Origin: Larix sibirica | Taxonomy: Eukaryota; Streptophyta; Pinopsida; Pinales; Pinaceae | Length of the DNA: 24,333 nt | Reading direction: 5' to 3' | Assembly (NCBI GenBank): GCA_004151065.3 | Contig: NWUY0300027953.1 | Coordinates: 25,606-49,938 of the forward strand | In this document: piece after piece, positions 9,991-20,636 of the stretch | Layout: each line of letters starts with the position of its first letter | Position numbering within the stretch: position 1 is the first letter of the stretch | The notes under the pieces: generated by a model | Databases searched by the model: none | What the model was told of the DNA's origin: nothing | Seen by the model: only the letters and a program-made list of their open reading frames with translations | Program-made: the position numbers and the translations under genes

Positions 9991-11059
9991 ATTATAGACA
10001 AAGGAAACATTAAAGAATCTAAGACTAGAAACAATGAACATTGGTAATAGAATTGAAATGGCCGCGAGCCATTTTTTCATTTAAAAAAGAGCAATGACAA
10101 GTATATTAGCATATGCGTGATCAATAAGCACACTACATATACACTGCTTAGCTATAAGATTGATTATGATTATTTGTAAGACACATGTCTTAGTACTAAT
10201 TTTCAATTTGTGAAATGGATAGACATAAATTCCAGGCTCTAGCAAAAGATGATTGCAAGGATCTAGCATGAGTCTAATCGGCTGCAAAATTTTCCAACTT
10301 AAGACGACTGTTGAGAAAAATGGTTGCTAATAACCATGCTGCAAATCAACAAATTTTATATGCATATACAATACTACTAAATTGAGAAACATGACAATTC
10401 TTAGAACGAAGTCTTGTATAGCCATGTGCAAGGAATGATAATTATTGGCAATATGAACATCAAGACAAGCGCCAAGCACCAGGGGATGAAGTTGATTCTT
10501 GGTATTTGATATGCAAAATAGGTCTCTCCTTAATAAGCAAGTATCTTGCACAATAGACTAGATGATCTTGAAATGTTGATTCCCAATGTTTGATATGCAA
10601 ATTCAAACTTTCCATAATTTGTGTGTATATTGCACAGAGCAAGAGTAATTATTTAAAATAGACATCTCCTTAGTTTGAAAGTATGTTGCACAACATACAC
10701 CCAATTTGTGCATATCTTGCACAAAGCACTGGAAGTTGTTGTTCAATTTCTATCTTGACATGTTCACGTACTTGCATTAGCCTCTTTCCCACAACTCCTT
10801 GGGTTGTTCTTATTTTCAATATTACTACATTAAGAAAAAAAAATGACAATTCTTGGTATGATTTCTTGTATAACCATGTGTAAAATATGGTAATTATCAA
10901 TGATATGGACATTAATACAAGCACCAACCATAATAGGACATAATCATAAGAGAATTGTGCAAAACCATGCAAAGATATAACACCAGTTCAATCATTTGCA
11001 AAATTTCCAATCTCAATAGGACTATTGACAAAATGGTTGCTAGCAGACACATTGCAAGT

Positions 11060-11690
11060 AAATTTTTTTAAAAATCATGCTTATTAGATGATTCTTTTAT
11101 CATAAACAAAATGTTGTTATCTGGTCCTTTTATTGCCACCCTCAATACTTTCCCACTGTTAACAAGAGAATCTTAGGCCTTTGACAATTCATAGATGAAT
11201 GAATATAGAAGAAATCTCACTTTGAATAAGAGCAAACCTTTTATCATAATTTTTCTCTCTCCACTCTTGCCTTCATTCTCTTTCTGTCTCCCTTTTTTAT
11301 CATTTCAAAAAGATGTTAGAGGTAGTTGGGAACTACCTTTTAGTTAAGATATTTAGTTAGGATAAATAAATAAGGAAAGTTAATTTAAATATAATATGAT
11401 AAATGAATATAATATAAATAGGTGGGACCCCCCCTCATATTCAATATAATTCCATTAATAAGCTTATTCTTCCAAACAAAAAATATGAGATATACCAACA
11501 ACCAAAATAATTTAGATCATAAAAGTGGAAGCCGAAATTATAATAAGTTTCATTCTGCATCAAAAAGTAGGAAAACTTGTCAAACATAATTACAAGTCTG
11601 CCCCTCTTTAAACATAATCTAAAAATGTGTATGCATCAGTCAAACATTTTGCTACTTGATTAGTTGATTGCACATCACCACAAATCAAGA
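11060..11690. other. insertion-like segment interrupting the 250-bp repeat array
   Basis: This stretch does not share the repeat wording of the flanking units, and the array resumes at about 11690 with the part of the unit that precedes the ACATGAC anchor. It therefore looks like inserted DNA. It contains the solo-LTR candidate at 11314-11478 and no coding signal. Confidence 0.45.
11314..11478 (+). mobile_element. possible small solo LTR (TRIM- or copia-like)
   Basis: The 165-bp segment starts TGTTAG and ends AACA, giving TGTT/AACA inverted ends. It has the A/T-rich, TTAGTTAGGATA-type wording common in plant copia or TRIM LTRs, and an internal TATAAATAGG at about 11412 that could be a TATA box. 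The flanking five bases are AAAGA and AAAAA, a possible but imperfect target-site duplication in low-complexity DNA. No internal domain or second LTR is seen. Orientation is inferred from the TATA-like box. Confidence 0.3.
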
Positions 11691-12400
11691 AATTCTATAC
11701 GCATTTACAAGATTACTACATTCAGAAACATGACGATTCTTGGAACAATTTCTTATATAACCATGTGAAGAAAATGATAATTATTAGCAATATGGACATT
11801 CATACACGCACAAGCCATAATAGAACATCGTCATAAGAGAATTGTCTAAAACCATGCAAGGATCTAGCACCGGGTCAATCATCTGCAAACTTGCCAATCT
11901 TAATAGGACTATTGGCAAAATTGTTGCTAGCAGACACACTACAAATCAAATAAAATTTAATTGTTGCACTTAGGAACATGACAATTCTTAGAATGATTTC
12001 TAGTATAACCATGTGCGGTAAAAAAAACGATAATTATTAACAATATGGACAATTATAGAATACTATTCATAACAGAGCATAATTATAAGAGCATTGTGCA
12101 AAATCATGCAAGGATCTAGCGCAAGCTCAATCGCTTTGCAAGAATTGTCAATTTTAATAGGACTATTGAGAAAATAGTTGCTAACAACCACATTGTAAGT
12201 CATAAATTTTTACATGCATTTGTAAGATTGCTACACTCAGGAACATGGAAATCCTTAGAACGTTCTCTTGTATAACCATGTGCAAATAAGAAAAAAATAA
12301 AATAATAAATGATAATTACAAGCAATATGGGCACTTATAAAAGTAACAACCATAATAGAACATAGTCACAAGAGCTATCTGCAAAATCATATGTGCAATG

Positions 12401-12722
12401 ACAATCACATTCACAAACTATGCAGTGTGCCTTGACATAGTTTATAACATTGAAATGAGAGGCTACTTCTACAAAATGGAGTTTATCATAGGATGATTAT
12501 ATAAACATCAAGGTAATAACATTGACAAAATGGAATTTATGTTAACATTGTTATTAACTATGTAAGTGTAGTGACAAAGCATGCATTCAGAAATAAATAG
12601 AATTACAAAATACAGTTTCGTGATAGCATTCTTACATAAACATTAGTTATAAAAGTATAAGCATACAATTGATTTTCTAAGCATCAACACTATAAACAAT
12701 TGCGAAGGCATTGGAATTAGCT
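12401..12722. other. AT-rich spacer, nothing recognised
   Basis: There is no coding signal. A short echo (ACAAAATGGAGTTTAT near 12474 and ACAAAATGGAATTTAT near 12527) is the only internal structure seen. It joins the 250-bp repeat array to the 730-bp duplication. Confidence 0.4.
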
Positions 12723-13453
12723 AGAAGACAAATGCCATGGTTTCCACTATTCACAGGTTTGCTAAGTAGCTTAATGCTTCAGGTGTGCAAGTGCTTGAGT
12801 TCTATGGAAGCAAAGGATGTTGAAGGTCAAGTTTGCTAGAGTTTAAGCTAAGCCTATTCTATCACAAAATAAATTATATTATGTCTCCTACAAGGCCATT
12901 TTTATGTTGTTATCAAACATGTATGCATTTGTATTCATGCCTTCTCTAAAGATCATTTTGCTTTAAGAAGGAGAAGTACCCATCATTGGCTAGAAAATAA
13001 GTAGTTTTTTTGTGACATCAATATATCAATACACCCTCTACAAATCCTTGATCACACACAATTTCTCAATCTAGATGTGCACTAATCCAAGCAAGTGACA
13101 CATTACTAATGGTAGTCTAGGAGACCTGCCAATTGTATGCCGATGGCATGCTGATTTGGCACCTATCCAAGCAAATGATACATCATTATTGCTAGTCAAG
13201 GAACCAACTTTGCTTTGCAGAAGATAAATAGATAGGAACAAAAATTGAAGAGAACAATCCATGTCTTAGACATTTGAAAAGTAGATAGCTTTAATTATTT
13301 TCAAATAAGCTATAAATAGACAAGAAAAGGTGGAGTAGCCCAAAGAAACTTTACCCCAATGCAAAAAGAAAATCTTGAATGGATTTATAACTACAATATA
13401 TCTCTTTAAAACCTCTTTAAGTATGGTGACAAGAAACCAAAAAAAGAAGCAGT
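12723..13453. repeat. first copy of a direct tandem duplication of about 730 bp
   Basis: It begins AGAAGACAAATGCCATGG and ends AAGAAGCAGTA. The whole content recurs in the same order in the adjoining copy (13454-14180): GCTTCAGGTGTGCAAG, GAGTTCTATGGAAGCAAA, TATGTCTCCTACAAGGCCAT, TTTCTCAATCTA and GGTGGAGTAGCCC are shared blocks. On the minus strand, a frame of about 130 codons runs from 13469 to 13071 with one stop. It parallels the open frame of copy 2 but resembles no family that I know. Confidence 0.85.
13075..13205. repeat. nested direct repeat of about 81 bp inside the 730-bp unit
   Basis: Within copy 1, GCACTAATCCAAGCAAGTGACACAT (about 13078) recurs as GCACCTATCCAAGCAAATGATACAT (about 13159), each followed by a (A)TTAxTxxTAGTC(A/T)A(A/G)GGA-like block. 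The same nested pair is present in copy 2 (about 13799 and 13880), so the small duplication is older than the large one. Confidence 0.65.
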
Positions 13454-14180
13454 AGAAGACAAATGGCATGGTTACCAGTGTTCATAGGTTTTCCAAATAG
13501 CCTGATGCTTCAGGTGTGCAAGGGCTTGAGTTCTATGGAAGCAAAAGTTGTTGAAGGTTAGGTTGGCTAGAGTTCAAGCTAACGTTGTTCTATTAGATAA
13601 TAAACTCTGTTATGTCTCCTACAAGGCCATTTTTATTATCTTGTTATAAAATATGCATGCATATGTCTTCATGCCTTCTCTAAATACCATTTTGCATTGG
13701 GAAAGAGGTTGGAAAATAAGCAGTTTTTTTTGTGACGACAATATATCGGCACACGCTCTACAAATCCCTAAGCAGGTGCAATTTCTCAATCTAATTGTGC
13801 ACTAATGCAAGCAAATGACACATTACTAATGACAATTGAGGAGAGTTGTCAATTGTATGCTGATGGCATGTCAATTCTGCACCTATCCAAGCAAATGATA
13901 CATCACTATTGCTATTTGGGGAACCGACTTTTCTTTGTGGAAGAAAAATAGACAGGAAAAAAGTTTGAAGAGAATAATCCATGTAGACATTTGCAAAGTA
14001 GATGGTTTTAATTCTTTTCAAATAAGCTGGAAATAGACAAAAATAAAAAAAGGTGGAGTAGCCCCAAAAGAAAATTTCCCCCAATGCAAAAAAGAAAACC
14101 TTCAATGGCTTTACATCTACAATAGAGCTCTTTAAAACCTTTTTAAGTATGGTGGAAAGAGACGGAAAAAAGAAGCAGTA
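13454..14180. repeat. second copy of the tandem duplication of about 730 bp
   Basis: It begins AGAAGACAAATGGCATGG directly after copy 1 and ends AAGAAGCAGTA at 14180. Copy 2 lacks or gains small stretches relative to copy 1, for example a six-base gain near 14040-14050 and a three-base loss near 13984. An open minus-strand frame (13791-14207, 138 codons) covers half of it. The translation has hydrophobic runs but no known domain. The direct, head-to-tail join suggests unequal crossing-over or replication slippage. Confidence 0.85.
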
Positions 14181-14870
14181 ATCTGAAGGAACTATGCTAC
14201 AATCCAAAAAGGAACATTGTGCACTTGTTTCCCAAAATGTAAACTAGAAGGAGAGGTTGTTACATATACAAGTTTTCTATTATTTTGTTTCTTGTATCCT
14301 TTTGATATACAAAATTGGAAAATTTGGAAAACAACTTTGATCACTCAGGATATGTGGTCTCAGCAATGGTATTATGGAATGTCAGTGTAAACAAAAGCTG
14401 CATGCAAAGACTGGGCAATTGAAAGACCATAGATGAGATGCACTTTGTATAAGCATTGCATGGAATGACTGTAAATGTTGGGCAGTGTTGCTGCAGCAGT
14501 GGCATATGCAATGTTGTATCAATAGTTCCATCTTTTGTTCCCAAAATACACTCCAGGAAAGGAAAATATTTGAATGATACATTATGTTTGTTATTTGCAC
14601 ACTGTAATGAGCTCTCTGGAATTGCTCAGGCATTGCAAACTCTTTGGAATGAGGGCGAGTAGACATTTTTTGATTTCAAGGTTCCTTGTACCTATAACAA
14701 GGGAATGAATGCTAGGTAATGTTTGTTGTTTTTTTACTTGGAAGTTGGGAAATTGCAATTGCTAGTTCAAATTTTGCACTTTATCGAACTCGATTTTGCG
14801 ATATAACTCTTGCATTAAAATATGCTCCAATGAAAATAGGGACAATGGAAAGTGGAGACGGAATACTTAC
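14181..14870. other. unassigned stretch with short open pieces
   Basis: Short open pieces occur on the minus strand (for example 14382-14666). None resembles a family I know and none has convincing start or splice signals. It could hold further exons of the same unknown gene fragment as the exon-like block at 14871-15083. I cannot support more. Confidence 0.35.
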
Positions 14871-15083
14871 CTGTGTCTTTGCTTTAAGTAAAACAAGCAA
14901 ATGTGCCTTTGCATAATAATATTTGATCTCATCAACAAATAGTGCAAGGGAAAAGTGTAAGAGTTGTGATCCTCTTGGATCAATTCTAACGACATTCTTA
15001 AAAAGATACATTGGTGGAGTTTCTGCCAACATATCCTGTCTGAATTTTGAGAAAAGTGCAACACAACTTTCATTCAGTTGTAA
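14871..15083 (-). pseudogene. exon-like open block bounded by splice signals, function unknown
   Basis: Exactly 213 bp (71 codons) are open on the minus strand. The block is preceded by a TTTGTAG acceptor (AG at 15085-15084) and followed by CAG/GTAAGTATT, a textbook plant donor (GT at 14870-14869). The translation reads LQLNESCVALFSKFRQDML, then ETPPMYLFKNVVRIDPRG, then a mixed hydrophobic part ending LLVLLKAKTQ. I do not recognise the protein. It could be one exon of a real gene lying on either side, or a host exon captured by the neighbouring rolling-circle transposon, since such elements often trap gene pieces with their introns. No partner exon was identified with confidence, so it is listed as a fragment. 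Confidence 0.4.
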
Positions 15084-16330
15084 CTACAAAGTTTTGTGTC
15101 ATGTTAGAAGATCAAGCCAAAACGAAAATTAACTAAAACATGCAAAAGATAGATGTAAAATTTAAACAACAAGAGCAAATTCTGCAAAATTATTGAGGCA
15201 CATACAATTGCAGTATCGTTTATTATCATGCCATCTTTGACCAACAATTCATAGCTTCTAATACTTTGCTGATAGAAAATTACGATTGCTATAACAGACC
15301 CAACACAGTAGGAATTTGCTGAGTTGGGGATGCCATATATAGTTGTGTCTAGTGCTAGTATGCACTCTTGGAAAACTTGTGAAATTGTTTTAATAGAACT
15401 TTGGCTCTGTAAGAGAATATATTACTTGGCACCGCGTCGATCGTATGCTCCCTTTTGTCTAGTTGCAAAGTTTGAGATTCATACACTGCGACTAGGATTG
15501 AAGAAATCAATGAACCAAGAGTAAGATTATCATTCATATTTACTGTTATGGTTAATTGCCCTTCTTTATCTACTAAATCAACATGCATCAACTGTGCCTT
15601 ACTTGGTGAACACACACTTTTTTTATTGTGCATGTCCATAAAAGGCCAACACATGTCCTTCAAACACACTTGTATGTGTTGTTGAACATATCTCTAGGAT
15701 AGAGGATGATGCTTGGAGCATTTGTTTGCTTCTAAAACAGTTAGGAGAGAAACACGTTATCAAGATTAGGAAATAAGATGCTTGGAGAAAAATATAACAT
15801 GTGATTGTTTTTTTCAATCATAGGAATACAAGAAGAGGAACAGTTACAAGCACCCCTTTGCTTGTCCATGGTCCAGTGTTTAAGATTTTTTTCCTTGGGA
15901 GCTATTGCTTGAATTGGTTCCTGGAACCATACTCTCAATGAGATTGCAATTTGAAAAGCCTATCTTTGGAAGATACTAAAAATGGAACATGCACATGTTA
16001 TTAGTTCAATAACATGACTTAAAGTTATAGACGAAACAAATGACTACAACAATAGAAATGAGAAAATTTGGAACAAATGCTTACCTTTATTTTTCATTCT
16101 TTTGTTGGTCTCATTTGTTTTGTTTATTTCTACTATGGGTTTTTCCAATCTAGTCGTACAAAGATATCAACAGAATGCAATGAAATTGTCATGTAGCACA
16201 AGGAAAACAAGAAATGACACGCGAACAATGAAAATGGCTATTTGTTTTTTAAACTGAATTTTCAAAGGGAAGATATAGTTCCCAATCTAAGTAGCTATGA
16301 TGTATTTTCCAGAAAGTAATTACTTCTAAT
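15084..16330. other. unassigned stretch between the exon-like block and the Helentron coding end
   Basis: Several short minus-strand open pieces exist (15355-15669, 15741-15938), but none gives a family match. The first contains VDLVDKEGQLTITVNM, faintly like an OB-fold beta pattern, which is too weak to name. A donor-like AAAG/GTAAGCA lies at about 16083 on the minus strand. The 3' untranslated end of the Helentron should fall somewhere in this stretch, but I could not place it. Confidence 0.35.
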
Positions 16331-16334
16331 CTTG

Positions 16335-16349
16335 CCACAACAGTTGTGG
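16335..16349 (-). repeat. short palindrome just after the Helentron coding end
   Basis: CCACAAC and GTTGTGG flank a single central base, giving a 15-base near-perfect palindrome that can fold as a small hairpin. It lies 15 bases beyond the stop codon of the endonuclease on the minus strand. Rolling-circle transposons carry a hairpin near the 3' end, so it is a candidate, but no clear terminus follows it and the stem is short. Confidence 0.25.
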
Positions 16350-16363
16350 TAGATGTGCAACTT

Positions 16364-17070
16364 TCATTGGTCAGAAGAATTTGTGAATATTTTCAAAGGG
16401 ATTGAAAGACAAATAGCATGGTGGTCTATCCAATAAGCCTCAGTAACTTGAAATTTGATATTGTCAGCTGGGAATGTTGTCCAAAGGTGGTCAAGTAAAG
16501 AGCCAAAAATAGTTGCATCTTTTGTTGTGTGCAACTGGAAATTATGACTCTTCATGAAAGAGCAAATTTTTTCATGTGCATTGCAATCTCTCAACATGCC
16601 AATGTTAAAGTCAACTGCAATAATAGTATATTCATTTCCACGATTGTATTTTATGATATTAAGAATCAATAAATACAGTTCTTGAATTGGTGCATGTGGT
16701 GTAATGTAGACATTCGCTAACCTGACAATTGTCTTGTTAATTTGAAAGTGCAAAATAGTTGCCTCGACTATGTTTGTTGTATAATTTTTTACTTTCTATA
16801 GAGCTACGTTTCTTATAACATGTAAGAACACCATGTAGCTTGAACACAGACTGGTAGCAGTAGTTTTTTCCAATGGAGCTATCATATGGAAAGTACTTTG
16901 TATGTGTTTCTTGTAGACATAAGATATCACTTCACATTAGATTGTAGTCATTGACAATGTTGTCAATGTGCAACATGAGACTTTGTGTGTTCAATGAACA
17001 TGGTAGGAACTCTTATTTGTTTCCAAATGATGAGAATCCATATTGAAATTCTAAAGAGGCTTCATTTTGG
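16364..17070 (-). pseudogene. EEP (AP-endonuclease-like) domain of the Helentron polyprotein
   Basis: Family motifs occur in order. LNTQSLMLHIDNIV lies at about 16950-16990 and SDILCLQETHTK holds the catalytic Glu (codon 16908-16910). After a frame change come VDFNIGML (Asp-Phe-Asn at 16604-16612, where GDFN is usual), SLLDHLWTT (about 16480) and IDHHAICLSI with the terminal Asp-His pair (16421-16426, where SDH is usual). The last 129 codons (16364-16753) are open to a TGA stop. This endonuclease-exonuclease-phosphatase fold resembles the nicking enzyme of some non-LTR retrotransposons. In Helentrons it follows the helicase, exactly as here, right after helicase motif VI. Its role in transposition is not established. 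Confidence 0.85.
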
Positions 17071-19229
17071 AGCCTATTTATCTTCCTAGAGACTTTATAT
17101 GAGATGCAAAAATTTCATTGTTGCAATTTGTTTAGGAGGTACAAATTGTTCATGTCTCTAACACGTGACAATGCAGTATACACTAGTCCATGTTGATTAA
17201 TTCATTTTGGTTCAAATGCCGAGCTATTCATTGCCAGCCATTGCAACCCGTGTATTGTCCGTGCACATGTTAAGCGAATGGGGAATTGTTGTCGAAGAAT
17301 ACACCTTTTACTTGTTGATGCCATTTGCCTAGATATTCTTGTGACAGTTGTCCATGTACATGGAATGTTTTGTGGAAAATATTTTTGCATTCTTCCTCGT
17401 TGCATTAAGCCAATTGACGATGATCTAAACTCAATCCAGATTATGTCAATCTTATCATCGGTACGATCTTTAAAAATTCCCTCTGCAATGTTAAAAATCC
17501 CATCCCCAATAGTGATTTTTTCTCCAATTAGTTCGACAAGCATGTCTTGTTTTAGCACAATTATAGAAGCAAATCCATCGTGTCATTTTTTTGGAAGGTT
17601 GATTCCATTGCATCAATGTTATTGTCAATTGATTCCAATGTATATGACTTTGATTGGACAAGTGTCAACATTTTCTTGTTGTGCTCTTCAACATCTTTGT
17701 TTCTGTAAAACAAATAAGGAAATGCAGGGTCATTTGGCAGTGGTCTATAACAATGTATGTTTAATGATGCAATGTCATAGTTTGTTTGTGAACATGTTCT
17801 AATTCTGTTCAAGATTGAGACAAAGGTTGAGACTTCTTACCTCATAACTTTTGTGAGCTCAAAGTATTTGACATTTTGTGGCCAAAAGCTATAGGGGATT
17901 GGATGTGAACCCACAATTGCATGTTAAAATATCCAAGAGTATCTTATAGGTTGTGCTTGACAAAGGTACCCACATAAGATGATGTCAAGATTGCCAAAAG
18001 GAGAGATATGAGTATGCATTATTTCTTGTATCCTTCTTTCAATGTTGCATAGAATTCAAGAGCCAATGAAGGAGACCTCATCTACTATCAAAAGCCAAAG
18101 CTCTTCAAAATCCCGACTCAATAGATCCTTTGAATCAGAACTTAGTGGGGGCATGTTCGATAGTGTCAAAGGTAAGTGGAGTGCTGAATGCATGAAAATT
18201 CCATCTGCATTAATTGCATCCCTTCCAGTAGCTGCAACTATCATGCCCTTTTTCTTCAAAGGATCAGTGTGAAGGTCCCTATTGTAAAAATGCATTAGAC
18301 CATGATAAATTGCTTTTGCAACAAATTTCTTCCCTGTGCCTGCATTTTTAGTTAGGAAAAAATGGATTGGAGTTGTCGGATCATTTTGCTTTCTCATTAT
18401 GGTTTCTTTTGTTATTGATTGTTGATCTTTGTTAAGCTTTTTTCTAATATCATAGTAAGCTTCTTTGCTCATGATATATGGTCGTTTAATGGTTTCAAAT
18501 GTCTTATCAGCACTAGATGTAGGATTTCTGATTTCTAGAGAAGACTTTGTGCATAAGATCATTTTTAATGTCATGTCTTTCACATATAGATGGATCATTT
18601 TGGTCATGTTGAATTGTTTGGATCATAAGCAGTTGCACATTTTTAAAGTCAATTGCTTTAGGCGCTATGTCAATGTCACCCCAAGTTGTTTCTGACTTAA
18701 ATATGATGGTTTTTTTTTTCTTATCTATAAGTGGTTTCTGCGATAGATATTCTTCTGCCCATGTTTTGAAATGTTTTTGAAGAGTACTTTCACTTTGTCT
18801 AAAGGGTGCAAAGAGCATCATTTTCTCTCTAATTTTTTTTCGTGGATCCTTATGCTAATTATATCAAACATATCGTATTGTAGCATCACGCCTTCGTTTT
18901 CTTAGACAAGAGTTTGAGCATGTGTAGCAAGAAGCATGCTTAACCAAATATATGTGTTCAAGTTCAATGGGTATTGCAATGTATTTATCAATAAGCGACT
19001 GACATACGATGTTATCTGAATAATCTGGTTCTTGTTGCAATAGCTTTGGCCTTTTTAGCACATATGTTCTTTTCAATCAACGGGTCTGGTATTAATGAAT
19101 ATTGTTTTCCTATAAGCTTAGCACAGTGGCAAGGAAAGAACAATATAGATATCCTAGTGAATTGGCATCTATTGCATATTGAGAAGTGCATTGCCGAGCT
19201 TCTGAATTGTTTCAATTTTCCCATCATTT
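17071..19229 (-). pseudogene. Pif1-type helicase domain of the Helentron polyprotein, with Rep-Hel linker
   Basis: The linker (18864-19229) carries KRTYVLKRPKLLQQEP and SLIDKYIAIPIELEHIYLVK, conserved between Rep and helicase in Helitrons. The helicase core follows: LNKDQQSI, Walker A as LTKNAGTGKKFVAKAI (NAGTGK at 18329-18346, with Lys-Asn where Gly-Gly is usual), and Walker B LLIVDEVSFIGS (Asp-Glu at 18077-18082). Motif III reads CGYLCQAQPI with Tyr for the usual Asp. Next come ELTKVMR and FPYLFYRN, then MLVELIGEKITIGDGIFN, WIEF, FPIRLTCARTIHGLQ and motif VI VYTALSRV (17160-17183). A 5'-3' SF1B helicase would unwind the donor strand during rolling-circle transposition. Frame changes occur near 18600 and 17560. 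Confidence 0.9.
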
Positions 19230-20540
19230 TCAACTAAGCATTTTTCCCTTATTTTTTAATGTGGATGTCATTTTTCGATCCATTTTTGTAATGTAAGAGA
19301 TACAGTATGCTACTGCAGCATATGCATCCAAGATGAACAGTGTGTCTGTATTTGCATGCCATAAAGCTGGTATTAGGTTGCAGAAGGCATTGATCCATAC
19401 AACAGATTTATATATTTTTAGGAGCAAAGCAGGACACGATAGTACTAAGCACAAACGCATAATGTATTCGTATATAGTTATGTTACGTTTTGCAAGGAAC
19501 ATGTCAAAGGACATGTTCTTAGAATAAATTTTATGCTCTAGAATCGAGAATATTTCTTTTGCTTTGTTAATAGTTCTATCATCAGGATTTTCTAAAGGTT
19601 GCAAAATAGAAGTTTTGCTTATTGGAGGGAAAGGAAAATTAAATCTGCAATTGGAATGTCGATATTTTTTGCAACACTTTGTATGATGATGTGTCTGTAT
19701 CTTCACCAAGACCTCTGTAAGAAGCAAAGAGTAAGAAGACAAGTATCTGTCAACAAATATTATTATGTCAGCATTAGTAGACTATCGATACATAGGAGTA
19801 TTTTTGGTACAAAGCAATCCATGGTCATGTTCATTGCCTCTGGTTTGAACTTCAGTTATAAAGAAGTAGCCTTCTATTTCTCCGAACAAGTCAGAATTGG
19901 CTAATATTAGCCACGTAGTGCTGACATTCTATGCCTATAGTAGCGGCAACATATTACAGGGTTTTTCCTTATCAATGATTCAATGCCCCGATCAATGTTT
20001 ATTTTGTCACATTTGTCAAAACACTTGTCCATAGCTTCTTGCAATGCATTGCATAAAGGAAGCTAGAGATGTTCAGCACTAGTAAAGTGACAAAAATGGT
20101 GGGGGGAGCTATCGAATCATTGAAAATAAATCCTTTTTTATGTGTTCAAAGTAGTCGGGTGACGTGCATATGCTTCTGAGACATCGATAAGCAATTGAAA
20201 TTTTCAATATTTTCTCAAGATTTGTCTTATATCTTATATCTTTTACAGCAAGAGTTTTTTTTTAGCCCTCTTTTTTTTCGTATTGAAATCCATGTAGAAT
20301 TTGAAATTTGATTTATGAGAACACGTACTGCCATGAAGAAGGTATTAGTATTGTGTATTGCAAAGTCTCTTGTGACATGGTCCAATTCCCATTGTGATAT
20401 TTGCTGGTAACTAGATCAATTTGTGATATCTTTAGGCCGACTAGATCCCAAGAATAATGTAGGGAAGTTGAGATCCTTAGAAAACTTGTCCTGGAATATG
20501 CCCAATGGATGGAATCTGGAATATGCCCAATGGATGGAAT
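19230..20540 (-). pseudogene. Rep (HUH endonuclease) domain of the Helentron polyprotein
   Basis: The N-terminal part includes SYQQISQWEL (about 20390) and FEHIKKDLFSMIR (about 20120). SLIRKNPVICCRYY follows near 19960, and GYFFITEVQTRGNEHDHGLL contains the metal-binding His-Asp-His (19821-19829), matching the Helitron HUH box. Downstream are a Cys/His segment (HHHTKCCKKYRHSNC, then RFNFPFPP), VWINAFCNLIPALWHAN, LDAYAAVAYCISYITK. The pair of tyrosines in YCISYITK (19284-19307, Y-x3-Y-x2-K) fits the catalytic Y2 motif that nicks and joins DNA. The last 170 codons (19230-19742) are fully open. Breaks include the 25-bp duplication at 20491-20540, a poly-T slip near 20260 and a shift near 20110. 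Confidence 0.88.
20491..20540. repeat. perfect 25-bp tandem duplication in the Rep coding region
   Basis: CTGGAATATGCCCAATGGAT followed by GGAAT (25 bases) is present twice in a row without a mismatch (20491-20515 and 20516-20540). Because 25 is not a multiple of three, it shifts the Helentron frame: family similarity continues in another frame beyond it. Perfect identity suggests a recent slippage event. Confidence 0.95.
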
Positions 20541-20636
20541 CCTTTTGAAGGTGTTGTTTATAATTTCATTGTCAAGATCATCTACTAGATGGGTTTGTAC
20601 ATAGTCATGCACCATTGTTTCAATATCAAGTTCTAC

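Larger units (their letters stand above)
10080..12400. repeat. array of a degenerate repeat unit of about 250 bp
   Basis: A unit recurs with the internal order ACATGACAATTCTTAGAA, then CTTGTATAACCATGTG, then GATAATTATTAGCAATATGG, then a CATAATAGAACAT block, a GCAAGGATCTAGC block, a TCAATC...TTGCAA block, and ATAGGACTATTG...GTTGCTA. The first anchor is at 10389, 10842, 11728, 11976 and 12243; the last three copies are adjacent (periods 248 and 267 bp). A partial copy holding only the second half lies at about 10230-10340. The spacing between earlier copies is enlarged by other DNA (about 10500-10740 and 11060-11690). The divergence marks an old, decayed tandem array. Confidence 0.75.

Noticed and set aside
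15355-15669. Minus-strand frame with VDLVDKEGQLTITVNM as a possible RPA OB-fold (RPA genes occur in plant Helitrons)
   Set aside because: Only a short beta-like pattern; no zinc-ribbon spacing and no further RPA motif. Too weak to name.
16335-16349. 3' terminal hairpin of the Helentron
   Set aside because: Kept only as a low-confidence palindrome: the stem is short, and no convincing terminus follows it.
17278-17802. 174-codon open frame on the plus strand
   Set aside because: It lies exactly opposite the Pif1 helicase remains on the minus strand, whose motifs are clear; the plus frame matches nothing and is an antisense shadow.
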